From SYFY01 sp041752315 (GTDB taxonomy: Bacteria; Pseudomonadota; Gammaproteobacteria; Pseudomonadales; Azotimanducaceae): 64,000 bases of DNA. Under the pieces are notes generated by a model. That model was given only the letters and a program-made list of their open reading frames with translations. It was not told where the DNA came from and did no database searches. This document shows, one piece after another, positions 1 to 8,528 of this stretch. How positions within the stretch are numbered: the first letter of the stretch is position 1; each line of letters opens with the position of its first letter. The stretch lies in contig JBGSHJ010000043.1 of the NCBI GenBank assembly GCA_041752315.1, positions 32,756 through 96,755 of the forward strand. The letters are read 5' to 3'. Made by a program: the position numbers and the translations under genes.

Positions 1-117
1 CGGGAGGATTTCACCAACGCCTTGCCGGCACTCTTGAGTGGAGAAGACCCGGAGTTCCAGGCCTATCTCGAAAAAGTGGTTGAGTCGGAGAGTCGGGCCG
101 CCAGGCGCGCAACGTGA
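1..117 (+). CDS. C-terminal end of an unidentified protein (partial)
   Basis: An open frame enters from the left edge and ends at TGA 115-117, giving 38 residues that start REDFTNALPALL and end AARRAT. The segment is acidic and helical. It could be the C-terminal helix of a crotonase-fold or related enzyme, which would suit the neighbouring fatty-acid genes, but there is no diagnostic motif. The family is therefore left open. Confidence 0.5.
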   Translation, partial: REDFTNALPALLSGEDPEFQAYLEKVVESESRAARRAT

Positions 118-145
118 TGCGTGAACGTCCGGCACCTTGTTTTCC

Positions 146-184
146 GGAGGCGTTGACTGGAGACGTTGACCGGAGGCGCTGAGG
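146..184. repeat. Three tandem imperfect 13-bp repeats
   Basis: The consensus GGAGRCGYTGASY occurs three times head to tail (146-158, 159-171, 172-184). The array lies in the 170-bp gap between the partial gene ending at 117 and the 3' end of the convergent acyl-CoA dehydrogenase. Nothing else is visible in this gap. Confidence 0.6.
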
Positions 185-287
185 GTCAACGCGCGCCGTC
201 CTGACAATTGATGCCCCGCTACGTTTCCGGCGACAGACGCAAGTCTTCGCGCTGTCAGGCCTGGGCGATGGACGTTTGCTGGATGGG

Positions 288-1406
288 TCAGAATCCGCTC
301 AGTCTCGCAAAACGATCCCGATGATAGGCCTGGTTGCCAAACATCGTTTCCAGGGCTCGTGCGCGCTTGAGGTAGAACCCTGCATCAAACTCGTCGGTCA
401 TGCCGATACCGCCGTGAATCTGGATCAGCTGGTTCGACATCCTGAACAGGAATGCGCCTGACCTGCACTTGGCCAGCGAACACATCTGCGGGATATCCCT
501 GGCCCCGGCGTCGATGGCCTGCAGTGCTGCTTCAACGGCAGAACGTGTCAGCTCCATTTCGGAGTACAGTTCGGCAGCGCGATGGCCCAGCGCCTGGAAT
601 GATCCAATGACCTGACCAAACTGCTTGCGTGTTTTCAGGTACTCAAGGGTCATGTCGAAGGACTGGGCGGCTGTACCAAGCATCTCTGCGGCGACACCTG
701 CACTGGCTCGATCAAGGAGGGTGTCCAGCAGGGCTCTGCCACTGGCGGCTTCGCCGAGTACATCGCCTGAAGCAACATCCACGTTGGTGAAGGTCACGTT
801 GGCATAACCGCGGCTGTCGGTCGTGCTCAGCACGGTTCGTTCGATCCCGGCGGCCTGTGCATTGACGAGACAGAGGATGACATCAGTGCCAGCCTGCGCC
901 ACGACGATGAACGCGGTTGCGCTGCCACCTTCCATCACGAACCGCTTGGTGCCGTTCAGGACGTAGCCGTTGGACGACTTGTCAGCGCGCAGTTTGATCT
1001 CGGCCGGGTTGTGTCTTGAGGATTCATCGATGGCGAGGGTCAGGATCGTCGTGCCATCAGCAATGCCGGGCAGCCACGTCTTCTGCTGTACCTCGCTGCC
1101 ACCCAGACGCAGGGCACTGGCACCAACGAGTGCGGAAGCCAGCAAGGGTGAGGCGGTGAGATGTTTGCCGAGTTCCTCCAGAATCAGACCGAAGGTGAGA
1201 TACCCGAGATCGGAGCCACCATGTGATTCCGGTACCAGGATGCCGGGCCAGCCCATCTCGGCCATGGCCTGCCAGGTCGCAGGTTCGTAGCCCAGCGAAC
1301 TGCCGCTGTCGCGCAGCGCACGGAATCTGCTTACGGGCGCGTTCGTGTTGATCCAGGATGTTGCCTGGTCCTTGAGAATCGACTGCTCTTCTGAAAGTAC
1401 GGCCAT
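288..1406 (-). CDS. Acyl-CoA dehydrogenase family protein, smaller partner
   Basis: Predicted FAD-dependent acyl-CoA dehydrogenase of 372 aa that would introduce an alpha,beta double bond into an acyl-CoA in the cytoplasm. The N-terminal helical region begins MAVLSEEQSILKD. The C-terminal helical domain carries RKQFGQVIGSFQALGHR and IHGGIGMTDEF, typical of the fold. The family's usual nucleotide-contacting TEP-type segment is weak (TLAIDESS), so this may be the less active member of a heteromeric pair. ATG 1406 fits the family N-terminus; an alternative TTG at 1418 overlaps the stop of the upstream gene. The two genes overlap or nearly abut, which suggests translational coupling. Heteromeric FadE pairs with this layout are known from steroid side-chain degradation; the substrate here is not determined. 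Confidence 0.88.
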   Translation of the reverse strand: MAVLSEEQSILKDQATSWINTNAPVSRFRALRDSGSSLGYEPATWQAMAEMGWPGILVPESHGGSDLGYLTFGLILEELGKHLTASPLLASALVGASALRLGGSEVQQKTWLPGIADGTTILTLAIDESSRHNPAEIKLRADKSSNGYVLNGTKRFVMEGGSATAFIVVAQAGTDVILCLVNAQAAGIERTVLSTTDSRGYANVTFTNVDVASGDVLGEAASGRALLDTLLDRASAGVAAEMLGTAAQSFDMTLEYLKTRKQFGQVIGSFQALGHRAAELYSEMELTRSAVEAALQAIDAGARDIPQMCSLAKCRSGAFLFRMSNQLIQIHGGIGMTDEFDAGFYLKRARALETMFGNQAYHRDRFARLSGF

Positions 1407-1414
1407 GATGTCGA

Positions 1415-2635
1415 TCAACCTTTCTGGGTGGTCTCGGGCAACCCGAGAATGTTCTTGGAAATGATGTTGTTCTGCACTTCGAAGGAGCCGCCGTAGATGG
1501 ACATCGCCTTGCCAAAGAGCCAGGTTTGAACGGCACCGATTTCGTCTTCGCTGAATTCCTTGCCTTCCCAGCCGAGGCCGCCACTGCCCATGATCTCCAG
1601 GGTGAGTTCGGATCGGGTCTGGGCCACGTTGGTGGCGGAGTTCTTGAGGATCGACGCAGCAGCAGTGACCTTGGGATTGCCCCTGGCTTCAGCCGTTATG
1701 CGAGCCAGCGTGAGCTGATGCACCTTCGAGTCCATCAGGTGCTGGGCCAGTCGAAGGCGCAGGTCCGGATCATTCAGCTCGCCACGACTGTTCAGACCGA
1801 CGTACTGTTTCGCCATTTCAGCCAATGAACTTCCACCGGAACCGGAAGGCATGGGTGATGCACCGGTCTGGCTTGCGCGTTCGTGTTGCAGCAGCCTTTT
1901 TCCAACGCTCCAGCCATCGTTGAGTTTGCCCAGCAGATCGCGCTTGTCGGCACGGGCATTGTCAAAAAACGTTTCGCAGAATGGCGAAGAGCCGGAGATC
2001 AGCTTGATCGGACGTGTTCGTACCCCCGGCTGGTTCATTGGCAACAGGACGAGACTGATACCATCGCGCTTGGCAACATTCGAGTCGGTACGGACGAGTG
2101 CTCCACACCACTGGGAAATGTCTGCACCGGACGTCCAGACCTTCTGCCCGTTGATCTCCCAGTAGTCGCCCTTGTCCACCGCCTTGGTCTGCAGTGCCGC
2201 GAGGTCCGAGCCGGCGTTGGGCTCCGAATAACCCAGACACCAGCGTACTTCGCCTCGCGCCGTGGCGGGCAGATGCCGCTTTTTCTGATCCTCGGTACCG
2301 TATTCGAGAATGGTCGGGCCGACCATGGTGACCCCCATGCCAGCCAGCATCGGGATGGGATTGAAGGCACCAACCGCGGCCATTTCTTCCTGCAGGATCC
2401 TGGCCTGTGTCGGCGTCAGCCCGCCGCCGCCGTACTCGGCTGGCCAGGTGGGAGTGCCCCAGCCTTTTTCACCCAGTCTCTGTCGCCAGGCGAGTGCGTC
2501 ACCAGCCATCGCCACTTCGCCCTCGAAGTTCATGTAGACCGAAGCCTTGCCGACCAGGCTCTTCGGAAAATTGGCGGCGAGCCAGGCCTTGGCCTCGGCC
2601 CGGAAGTCTGCAGATTCTGCGGGGTTGCTGCTCAT
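1415..2635 (-). CDS. Acyl-CoA dehydrogenase family protein, larger partner
   Basis: Acyl-CoA dehydrogenase of 406 aa. It has the canonical middle-domain motif GYSEPNAGSDLAALQ, the substrate and flavin segment NGQKVWTSGA, and a C-terminal YGGSFEVQNNIISKNILGLP as in FadE proteins. ATG 2635 is preceded by an AGGA Shine-Dalgarno-like sequence; an upstream TTG at 2662 is less likely. It is first in a two-gene minus-strand operon with the smaller dehydrogenase, whose possible TTG start overlaps this stop codon. The gene is divergent from the crotonase-fold gene starting near 2684. By family it oxidises a CoA thioester and passes electrons to ETF. The chain length or ring substrate is unknown. Confidence 0.92.
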   Translation of the reverse strand: MSSNPAESADFRAEAKAWLAANFPKSLVGKASVYMNFEGEVAMAGDALAWRQRLGEKGWGTPTWPAEYGGGGLTPTQARILQEEMAAVGAFNPIPMLAGMGVTMVGPTILEYGTEDQKKRHLPATARGEVRWCLGYSEPNAGSDLAALQTKAVDKGDYWEINGQKVWTSGADISQWCGALVRTDSNVAKRDGISLVLLPMNQPGVRTRPIKLISGSSPFCETFFDNARADKRDLLGKLNDGWSVGKRLLQHERASQTGASPMPSGSGGSSLAEMAKQYVGLNSRGELNDPDLRLRLAQHLMDSKVHQLTLARITAEARGNPKVTAAASILKNSATNVAQTRSELTLEIMGSGGLGWEGKEFSEDEIGAVQTWLFGKAMSIYGGSFEVQNNIISKNILGLPETTQKG

Positions 2636-2683
2636 GGGTTGATTTTTCCTGTCTGGAGACACAATTCAGGCGGAGCATCCTAC

Positions 2684-3826
2684 ATGGCTCGCAGCCCGCA
2701 GAGAATCCGGGCTTTCGTGCAGGCGTGTGAAAGGGCACATTACGTCCGGAAGACATGGCCAACAAACGCACGCGATGAAGGCAACGTACAACCGCATGGT
2801 TCGCAGTCTGGAGAAAACGCCCTGAACCTGCTGAGTGTGGCGCAGCTCATCGAGCTCAGTCTCGAACCGAATGCAGCAGATGCCGGCGAGGGCGGTGTGG
2901 CTCTGGCTGTCGATCTGGATACCGATCGAGCCACGCCGGATCAACTCCGCCGACTTGTGCGCTGGCTTGGTCGCCAGCCCATTCCGGTGATAGGCCTGGA
3001 CCGCCCCGGCAAAAAACGGGATGGCGTTTCGCCGTTGGCGGAGGAATTGGATGTTCGGGTGGACGATCCATCGACACTCGAACGTGTGCACCAGAAAATT
3101 CACGCCAATCCGCAGGCCAGCGCCGTGCTGGTCCAGGTGCTGCGTGCCCAGGCAACTCTCGAAGTGACGGGTGCACTGGCGTTGGAAAGCCTGGGTTATG
3201 CCACCTTGCAGGCCGGCAGCGAATTCAGAACCTGGCTGACCACATCAGGACGAAGGTATACGGCCAGGCCCGAGAGCGAACAGGAACCGCTGCTGGTTCG
3301 GCGTTCTGGATCTTCGCTGCATCTGACACTTGCCAGCACTCACAATCGCAACGCGCTCTCGCGTGCCATGCGCGATGCCCTCTCGGCGGCCTTCAAGCTG
3401 GTGCTGATGGATGAAGACATACACGCTGTGCTCGTGGATGCGGAAGGACCGTGTTTCAGCGCAGGGGGTGATCTTTCGGAATTTGGTTCGATGCAGGACC
3501 AGGCCATGGCACATGCGATTCGCATGCAGCGCATGCCGGCCCAGTACCTGGCGGCCTGCGCAGATCGTTGTGAATTCAGGGTTCACGGCGCGGCCATTGG
3601 CGCAGGCATCGAACTGTCAGCCTTTGCAGGGCGTCTGGTCGCCACGTCCGATACCTTGTTTCGACTGCCGGAAGTGGGGATGGGACTGATCCCTGGCGCA
3701 GGCGGTTGTGTCAGCGTGCCAAGGCGCATCGGTCGTCAGAAAACGGCGCTGATGGCCATCCTCGGCGAGGACGTGGATGCACCCACCGCATTAGCCTGGG
3801 GATTGATCGACGCGATCGTGGATTAG
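2684..3826 (+). CDS. Enoyl-CoA hydratase/isomerase (crotonase) family protein with extra N-terminal half
   Basis: The C-terminal 190 residues form a crotonase fold. The first oxyanion-hole segment is CFSAGGDLSEF (around residue 256), the second is GAAIGAGIEL (around 302), and EVGMGLIPGAGG supplies a conserved acidic position. The first 190 residues have no clear crotonase motif but include a weakly similar block (SAVLVQVLRAQATLEVTG), so they may be a diverged second copy. The start is uncertain. ATG 2684 has AGGCGGAG eight bases upstream, but residues 1-46 look poorly conserved, and GTG 2837 is an alternative. The 3' end overlaps the convergent amidohydrolase by 36 bp. The expected reaction is hydration or isomerisation of an enoyl-CoA, probably downstream of the divergent dehydrogenases. 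Confidence 0.8.
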   Translation: MARSPQRIRAFVQACERAHYVRKTWPTNARDEGNVQPHGSQSGENALNLLSVAQLIELSLEPNAADAGEGGVALAVDLDTDRATPDQLRRLVRWLGRQPIPVIGLDRPGKKRDGVSPLAEELDVRVDDPSTLERVHQKIHANPQASAVLVQVLRAQATLEVTGALALESLGYATLQAGSEFRTWLTTSGRRYTARPESEQEPLLVRRSGSSLHLTLASTHNRNALSRAMRDALSAAFKLVLMDEDIHAVLVDAEGPCFSAGGDLSEFGSMQDQAMAHAIRMQRMPAQYLAACADRCEFRVHGAAIGAGIELSAFAGRLVATSDTLFRLPEVGMGLIPGAGGCVSVPRRIGRQKTALMAILGEDVDAPTALAWGLIDAIVD

Positions 3827-5164
3827 TCGCCCGCCACAGAGTGTTGCACGAAGAGCGGCGGCCCCGGATGTCACCGACACCGGCAGGATCAGGCTCTGCC
3901 TGAATCTCGACCAGGGACGATCGAGCAGGCACAGATCGGCGGCGCTGCCCACGGCGATCTGTCTGGCACTGGCGGGACTTGCCAACGAACCGAGAAACAG
4001 GTCCAGCGCAGCTTCCGGAACAAGGGCTTCACTTGCGCCGAGAATCTCTCCGGACGCCGTTCTGCGGGATATCGCTGAGTGCATCGCGGCCCATGGATCC
4101 GGACTGCCAAACGGTGCATCTGATCCTGCTGCCAGGTTGACTGCATGCGCAGTAAAAGAAGCGCATCGATACAACCAGTCGTGTTCTTCTTCAGGGACGT
4201 CGGTGCGGTACTGATCACCGCGCTGCGTGATGAAATGTGGCTGGGTAACAACCAGTAGTCCAAGTTCCCGCAACGCAGGCAGGAGTGCAGGGGGAGTCAA
4301 TGCCGCGTGTTCAATTCGGTCACCCGGTATCACCCCTGTCTCGCGCAGTGCGGCGATCGTGTACACCAGGGCAAGCTCCGTCACACAGTGTACGGCGATG
4401 GCGCGCCCGTCGGCGTGACTGCGTCGAATCCGTGCCGTGTAGTCTTCGAATGTCGGCAGTGCATGGTCGTGCAGGTGGAACTTGGTTTCGCCAATGCACA
4501 ATCCACCTGACCGAGTCGCCGCTGACAGACTGGGACCACCGGCCACCCGTACCCGTTGTAACAGGTGCCCCGACGTTTGCCAGGCAGCAAAGTCCGCCAT
4601 GGTGTGTGTATCGTTGGACGGCGTCATGTCCGTGAAGCCGGTTATGCCGAGTGCAGCCAGTTGGCGGCTGGCTCGACGCACGTCACTTTCCTGGTGACCG
4701 ATCAGCAGGCCGAGTGTGTTGTCCTGGTCGAAAAAGCGACCTTCCGTACTGCCCTCCAGTTGCCGATCCTGCGCACTTGCGCGGCTGACAAGAATCCCGA
4801 CGGCCCTGGAATTCATGATCCATAATCGACCGGAACGATGTTGAATCCGGATCGGATGTCGGGTCACGAAGGTGTCCAGCCAGGCACGATCGATCTCACC
4901 GGCAACACTTTCGTGGTAACCCACGCCACGAATCCAGTCGCTTGTCGCATTGATGTCCTGCTCGCGAAGCAGCGCCGCCAGTTCAGCCCGGTTGTTGACC
5001 GCAGGTGGCCCGCAGTCGATGGAGTCCAGCGATCGGGCGTAGGCTCGAAAGTGGATGTGATGATCATGCAGCCCAGGCAGCAACAATCCGCCCTCCGCCG
5101 GGATCAACAGTTCTCCCGTTTCTGGCGAGAGTGAACCGATGTGGCTGATCAGACCATCGATCAA
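3791..5164 (-). CDS. Amidohydrolase family protein (YtcJ-like)
   Basis: A metal-dependent amidohydrolase of about 457 aa. The HxH metal-binding motif is seen in LHDHHIHF near the N-terminus. Further likely ligands or active-site residues lie in AVHCVTELA, RIEHAALT and LAAGSDAPFG. The annotated start is TTG 5164, but the frame stays open and protein-like upstream to about 5212 (VLIRQASLLDGRIIDVRLID, which matches the beta-strand opening of this family). There is no ATG, GTG or TTG there; a CTG at 5212 is the best candidate. The true start may therefore be non-canonical, about 16 codons further out. It lies last in an operon with the acyl-CoA synthetase. The substrate is probably an amide, urea or ester, which is an inference. 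Confidence 0.85.
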   Translation of the reverse strand: MIDGLISHIGSLSPETGELLIPAEGGLLLPGLHDHHIHFRAYARSLDSIDCGPPAVNNRAELAALLREQDINATSDWIRGVGYHESVAGEIDRAWLDTFVTRHPIRIQHRSGRLWIMNSRAVGILVSRASAQDRQLEGSTEGRFFDQDNTLGLLIGHQESDVRRASRQLAALGITGFTDMTPSNDTHTMADFAAWQTSGHLLQRVRVAGGPSLSAATRSGGLCIGETKFHLHDHALPTFEDYTARIRRSHADGRAIAVHCVTELALVYTIAALRETGVIPGDRIEHAALTPPALLPALRELGLLVVTQPHFITQRGDQYRTDVPEEEHDWLYRCASFTAHAVNLAAGSDAPFGSPDPWAAMHSAISRRTASGEILGASEALVPEAALDLFLGSLASPASARQIAVGSAADLCLLDRPWSRFRQSLILPVSVTSGAAALRATLCGGRLIHDRVDQSPG

Positions 5165-5231
5165 CCGTACGTCGATGATGCGCCCGTCCAGCAGGGAGGC
5201 CTGCCGGATCAGAACGGGACGGTGTGCCGGT

Positions 5232-6725
5232 TCAGGCGAAATACTGCCTCACCACACGCCGCAGCAGTTTGCCGGTCTCGTTGTACGGCAGCTCGGTCGC
5301 GAAATGGATGACTTCCGGTACCCGCGAAGAACGCAGTTCCGTGCGTACCATGGCCTGAAGGTCGGCGGCCGGCACGTCGTAACCATCCCGCAGCACCACC
5401 GCGGCCGCTACCGCTTCGCCCCATTCTTCGGACGGTTTGCCGACCACCGCAACGTCCAGTACGGCAGGGTGTCGCATCAGGACCTCCTCGATTTCCGATG
5501 GCGAGATGTTTTCGCCACCACGAACGATGATGTCGTCGGCCCGGCCAGAGAGGTAGAGGTAGCCGTGTTCATCGATGTAACCGGAATCCCGGGTCGGAAA
5601 CCAGCCATCGTCGAGAATGGCCTTGCGTTCGAGATATTCGCCGGACACCTGCGGACCACGAACGAATATTTCACCCGGTTCGTTGGGACCCAGCACGTTG
5701 CCCTCATCGTCGCGCACCTCGATTTCCAGGGCGGGTAGTGGACGGCCGACCGAACCCAGTCGCCTGCGAACGACGATATCGTCACTGCCGATTGCCGTGC
5801 GGTGATCATCCGGGTCGAGGAGGGCGATCGTGGAGCTGGTCTCGGTCAGACCGTAGGCATTGGTGAAGGACACCTGCGGGAACCTGCCGAGGGCTTTTTC
5901 GATCACCTGGATGGGCATCTTCCCGCCACCGTAGGCAATGGCTCGCAGCGATTGTGGTGCCGGTGTGGCCGGATGGAGTTCAACATGCTCCATGATGCGG
6001 CTCAGCATGGTTGGCACGACAAAGGCGTTGGTGACCTGTTCGCGATGACAGGCGGCCAGCCAGTCGGCAGCGTTGAAATCCGGCAGCTGCACAATCTTCC
6101 GGCAGGCATAAATCGAACTCATCAGCGCCGAGATCCCGGCGATGTGGTACGGCGGCACCGAAACCAGAGTGCCTTCTTCTTCCTCGGCGGACATGAACTC
6201 GACCGACCCGAGAATGTACGACACGAGGTGTTCGTGGCGCAGGATCGCGGCTTTCGGCTTGCCGGTGGTGCCGCTGGTGAAAAGTTGCACGGCGACAGCG
6301 GACGGGTCTTCGGCGATGTCATCAAGCAGGGTGTCTGCGGACAACGTCTGCTCGAGGAATTGCGCTCGTGTGCGGATGGTTGCGTCCGGTCGCGAACCGA
6401 TCCGTTCCAATTGGGCCGGACTTGCGATCAGCAGTGCCGGCATCACACGATCCAGCAGTTCCTTGAGCTCACCGTCTGTCAGTCGGTAGTTCAGTGGTAC
6501 ATAAGGCACGCCGGCGAGCGCAGCGCCCATGAGACCTATGGCCACCGCCGCGCTGGAGGTGTCGAGAACCACCAGGTACGCGCGACCACTTTCCCTGATC
6601 AACGCCGCAGCGGCGTGGGCCGCGCGGTGCAACTGCGCATACGTATAGCGGCCGTCGGGATTGCACAGGCCGACTCGGTCCGGGCAGGTTTCGGCTGCCA
6701 TCTGCAGGAACATCGAGATATTCAT
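5232..6725 (-). CDS. AMP-dependent acyl-CoA synthetase/ligase
   Basis: A 497-aa ANL-superfamily ligase that activates a carboxylic acid to its CoA thioester through an acyl-adenylate. The sequence shows the P-loop FTSGTTGKPKAA, AYGLTETSS (A5), the A7/A8 region SGRADDIIVRGGENISPSEI and the catalytic C-terminal lysine in NETGKLLRR. ATG 6725 (MNISMFLQMAAE) is chosen because residues before it are not conserved-looking and would run into the upstream gene. The upstream small gene ends only 5 bp away, so the genes are surely co-transcribed. The family covers fatty, aromatic and terpenoid acids. The cluster suggests a hydrophobic catabolic substrate. Confidence 0.93.
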   Translation of the reverse strand: MNISMFLQMAAETCPDRVGLCNPDGRYTYAQLHRAAHAAAALIRESGRAYLVVLDTSSAAVAIGLMGAALAGVPYVPLNYRLTDGELKELLDRVMPALLIASPAQLERIGSRPDATIRTRAQFLEQTLSADTLLDDIAEDPSAVAVQLFTSGTTGKPKAAILRHEHLVSYILGSVEFMSAEEEEGTLVSVPPYHIAGISALMSSIYACRKIVQLPDFNAADWLAACHREQVTNAFVVPTMLSRIMEHVELHPATPAPQSLRAIAYGGGKMPIQVIEKALGRFPQVSFTNAYGLTETSSTIALLDPDDHRTAIGSDDIVVRRRLGSVGRPLPALEIEVRDDEGNVLGPNEPGEIFVRGPQVSGEYLERKAILDDGWFPTRDSGYIDEHGYLYLSGRADDIIVRGGENISPSEIEEVLMRHPAVLDVAVVGKPSEEWGEAVAAAVVLRDGYDVPAADLQAMVRTELRSSRVPEVIHFATELPYNETGKLLRRVVRQYFA

Positions 6726-6730
6726 GGATT

Positions 6731-7039
6731 TCAGTCCGACGAGGGCAGCTTCTTGGATTCCTTCGTGACCAGTGCAACACCGTTGCATGCCAGAGTACCT
6801 TCGCCTGCTTTCACGCAGAGAACCTCAAGACTCTGATCCTCGTTCACATAACGCTTGCCCACCTGGCAGCCGGCTTTCTGGCTGGCATCGATGACGACAC
6901 CACCCGGTGCGGCATCCTTCTGGCCCAGCATGTCCGCTCCACCACAGGTCAGTGTGGTGTCAGCCGGGGCTTTGATGACCATCACTTCGGCAGCGCAGAC
7001 CGCGCTCTTGAGTTTCAGTCCCGGTTTGATTGGTGTCAT
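6731..7039 (-). CDS. Small conserved-looking Cys-containing protein of unknown function
   Basis: A 102-aa soluble protein beginning MTPIKPGLKLKSAVC. It has five cysteines (AVCAAE, LTCGGAD, AGCQV, VLCVK, LACNG) and no membrane segment. ATG 7039 is supported by a GGGGGAG Shine-Dalgarno seven bases upstream; longer in-frame starts give a low-complexity extension. The stop is 5 bp before the acyl-CoA synthetase, implying a shared operon and possibly a shared role. I do not recognise a named domain. A metal- or cofactor-binding partner of the ligase is one possibility, with no direct evidence. Confidence 0.7.
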   Translation of the reverse strand: MTPIKPGLKLKSAVCAAEVMVIKAPADTTLTCGGADMLGQKDAAPGGVVIDASQKAGCQVGKRYVNEDQSLEVLCVKAGEGTLACNGVALVTKESKKLPSSD

Positions 7040-7454
7040 GTGGCTACTCCCCCTGTCACTTCGGTTGTTTGGATTCCGCTCGCCCTCCGGCGGATCACGA
7101 GGGGGAGTGTAATAGGAAGCTCCCATCGCTCGCCACGCGCGTACGCGTTGTTCGTTCGGTTGCGCGGGGAGACTGCTGGTTCCCGGTTGGGAGAACAGCC
7201 TGGCTTTCTGGCAGCCAGGTGTTGGAATACTGTCCAGGCTACCGTGACTTGTGAGAGGCTGGAAAGGACCGATACGATGGCGAGCGAAGCGGTGGATGAG
7301 CGCTTGGCTGTCGGCCGGTGAAGGTAGGGGCCGCTGCGTTCCGGCAACTCGCGGCAGGCACCGGCCCGGTAGAGGACTGTGAAGGCGGTCGACAAGGCGG
7401 TGCACGAAAATTGTGGAAATGAGTCAGGTTCAAACTACAGGTGGATTATCAGTC

Positions 7455-7841
7455 ATGGCGAACTATGTGCAGGATCTCGAGGACGTGCGGGCAGTCATTC
7501 AGTTGTACATTGATGGGGCTAATGGCGATGTGGCGAAGTTGCGCACTGCCTTTCATCGTGATGCCCACATGATGGGACACATCGGCTCGATGGATACCTA
7601 TGTCCCCATCGCGGTGTTTTTCGATATGGTGGCAAAGCAGCCTGGAATGGCCGGTCCCAACTACAAGGCGATCGTGCGTTCGATCGACATCACGGGGGAC
7701 GCGGGTGTTGCCGTGCTCGCCGAGACCGACTTTCTGGGATGTGACTTTGTCGACTACTTTTCAGTGGCGCGTATCGAGGGTCGCTGGCAGATCACCAACA
7801 AGACCTACGCACACACGGGTGGGCAGCCACCACCGGCGTGA
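7455..7841 (+). CDS. SnoaL/lumazine-binding-like (NTF2 fold) protein
   Basis: 128 aa from ATG 7455 (MANYVQDLEDVRAVIQLY). GTG 7413 is an alternative that adds 14 residues. The pattern of an N-terminal helix, AAFHRDAHMMGHIG-like segment, alternating strands and a C-terminal YFSVARIEGRWQITNKTY fits the NTF2-like 'putative lumazine-binding' family. Members are often small enzymes or unknown. No catalytic residues can be assigned. The gene is monocistronic as seen here and faces the tRNA-Arg gene. Confidence 0.78.
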   Translation: MANYVQDLEDVRAVIQLYIDGANGDVAKLRTAFHRDAHMMGHIGSMDTYVPIAVFFDMVAKQPGMAGPNYKAIVRSIDITGDAGVAVLAETDFLGCDFVDYFSVARIEGRWQITNKTYAHTGGQPPPA

Positions 7842-7981
7842 CTGCCACGTCAGACGCCCATCGGGTTGAAAGGAGCCCGCCTGGCGCCACTTGGATGTTT
7901 CCGGCTCCCTGAGGTTCGCCAGGGAATGTTCGAGGCCGCCAAGGAACCTGTCAGGGCATTTTTGCGGTAGCAAGAATCAGA

Positions 7982-8058
7982 TGGCGCGCCCGGCGCGATT
8001 CGAACGCGCGACCCTTGGCTTCGGAGGCCAATACTCTATCCATCTGAGCTACGGGCGC
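7982..8058 (-). tRNA. tRNA-Arg (anticodon CCG), CCA encoded
   Basis: Reading the minus strand from 8058: acceptor GCGCCCG pairs with CGGGCGC, the D-stem is GCTC/GAGT, the anticodon stem TTGGC/GCCAA encloses loop CTCCGAA (anticodon CCG), and the T-stem GCGCG/CGCGC encloses TTCGAAT. The discriminator is G, followed by genomic CCA (7984-7982). All arms pair, so the gene looks functional. Its 5' half is repeated at 13833-13876, which marks it as the attachment site of the island that follows. Confidence 0.97.
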
Positions 8059-8062
8059 GGGG
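8019..8062. repeat. Attachment-site repeat, tRNA-proximal copy
   Basis: A 44-bp segment from the tRNA anticodon loop through the 5' end. It matches 13833-13876 in direct orientation at 42 of 44 positions (differences at 8034/13848 and 8057/13871). It is interpreted as the attL-type junction of the 5.8-kb island. Confidence 0.85.
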
Positions 8063-8315
8063 GTGGCGAAGTCTACGTACGACGCAGCCTCTGGACTAGT
8101 CCTGATTCAAAAATCGATGGCCTTCCCATCGTCTGAGTACATTTCGAGTACACAGAATTCCGTCCGATATATCTGTCGTGTTTCAATTTTCTAGCTGGCG
8201 CTATTTTGCGCTATCGACAGCTAATACCGTTATTAATCAATGCGTTACATAGACATTGCCCGAGTGCTTGTTCAAGCTCCATCCTGTTTTCAATTGAGAT
8301 GTCGGAGAAGCAAGT

Positions 8316-8513
8316 ATGAAATTTCAGATGACCGTCGACGGTACTCATTGCCCCTGGATCGAAAACATAGTGATGAATTATGCGATTGCGATGATCGGTA
8401 TGTATGGCCCCAACGGACCCGGCCCAAAACCGAAAAAGTCGCGGTCAAGACGATCGAATCCTCGTTCATCGAAGTTGACCAAATCAGACAGCTCGGATGA
8501 TCCGCGTTTCTAA
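8316..8513 (+). CDS. Small basic protein of unknown function next to the integrase
   Basis: 65 aa. ATG 8316 is preceded by GGAG at eight bases. The N-terminus is mildly hydrophobic (IENIVMNYAIAMIGMYG), followed by a Lys/Arg/Ser-rich tail (PKPKKSRSRRSNPRSS). It lies immediately upstream of the integrase remnant and its stop touches the integrase ribosome-binding site. In integrase modules this position often holds a small DNA-binding or excision factor, but no HTH is visible. Function unknown. Confidence 0.5.
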   Translation: MKFQMTVDGTHCPWIENIVMNYAIAMIGMYGPNGPGPKPKKSRSRRSNPRSSKLTKSDSSDDPRF

Positions 8514-8528
8514 TGGGGAGATGTAGAA

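Noticed and set aside
1883..2683. Long plus-strand extension of the crotonase frame
   Set aside because: It is antisense to the acyl-CoA dehydrogenase and has no family match; codon-bias shadow.
5802..6836. Long plus-strand frame
   Set aside because: Antisense shadow of the acyl-CoA synthetase, whose motifs are unambiguous.
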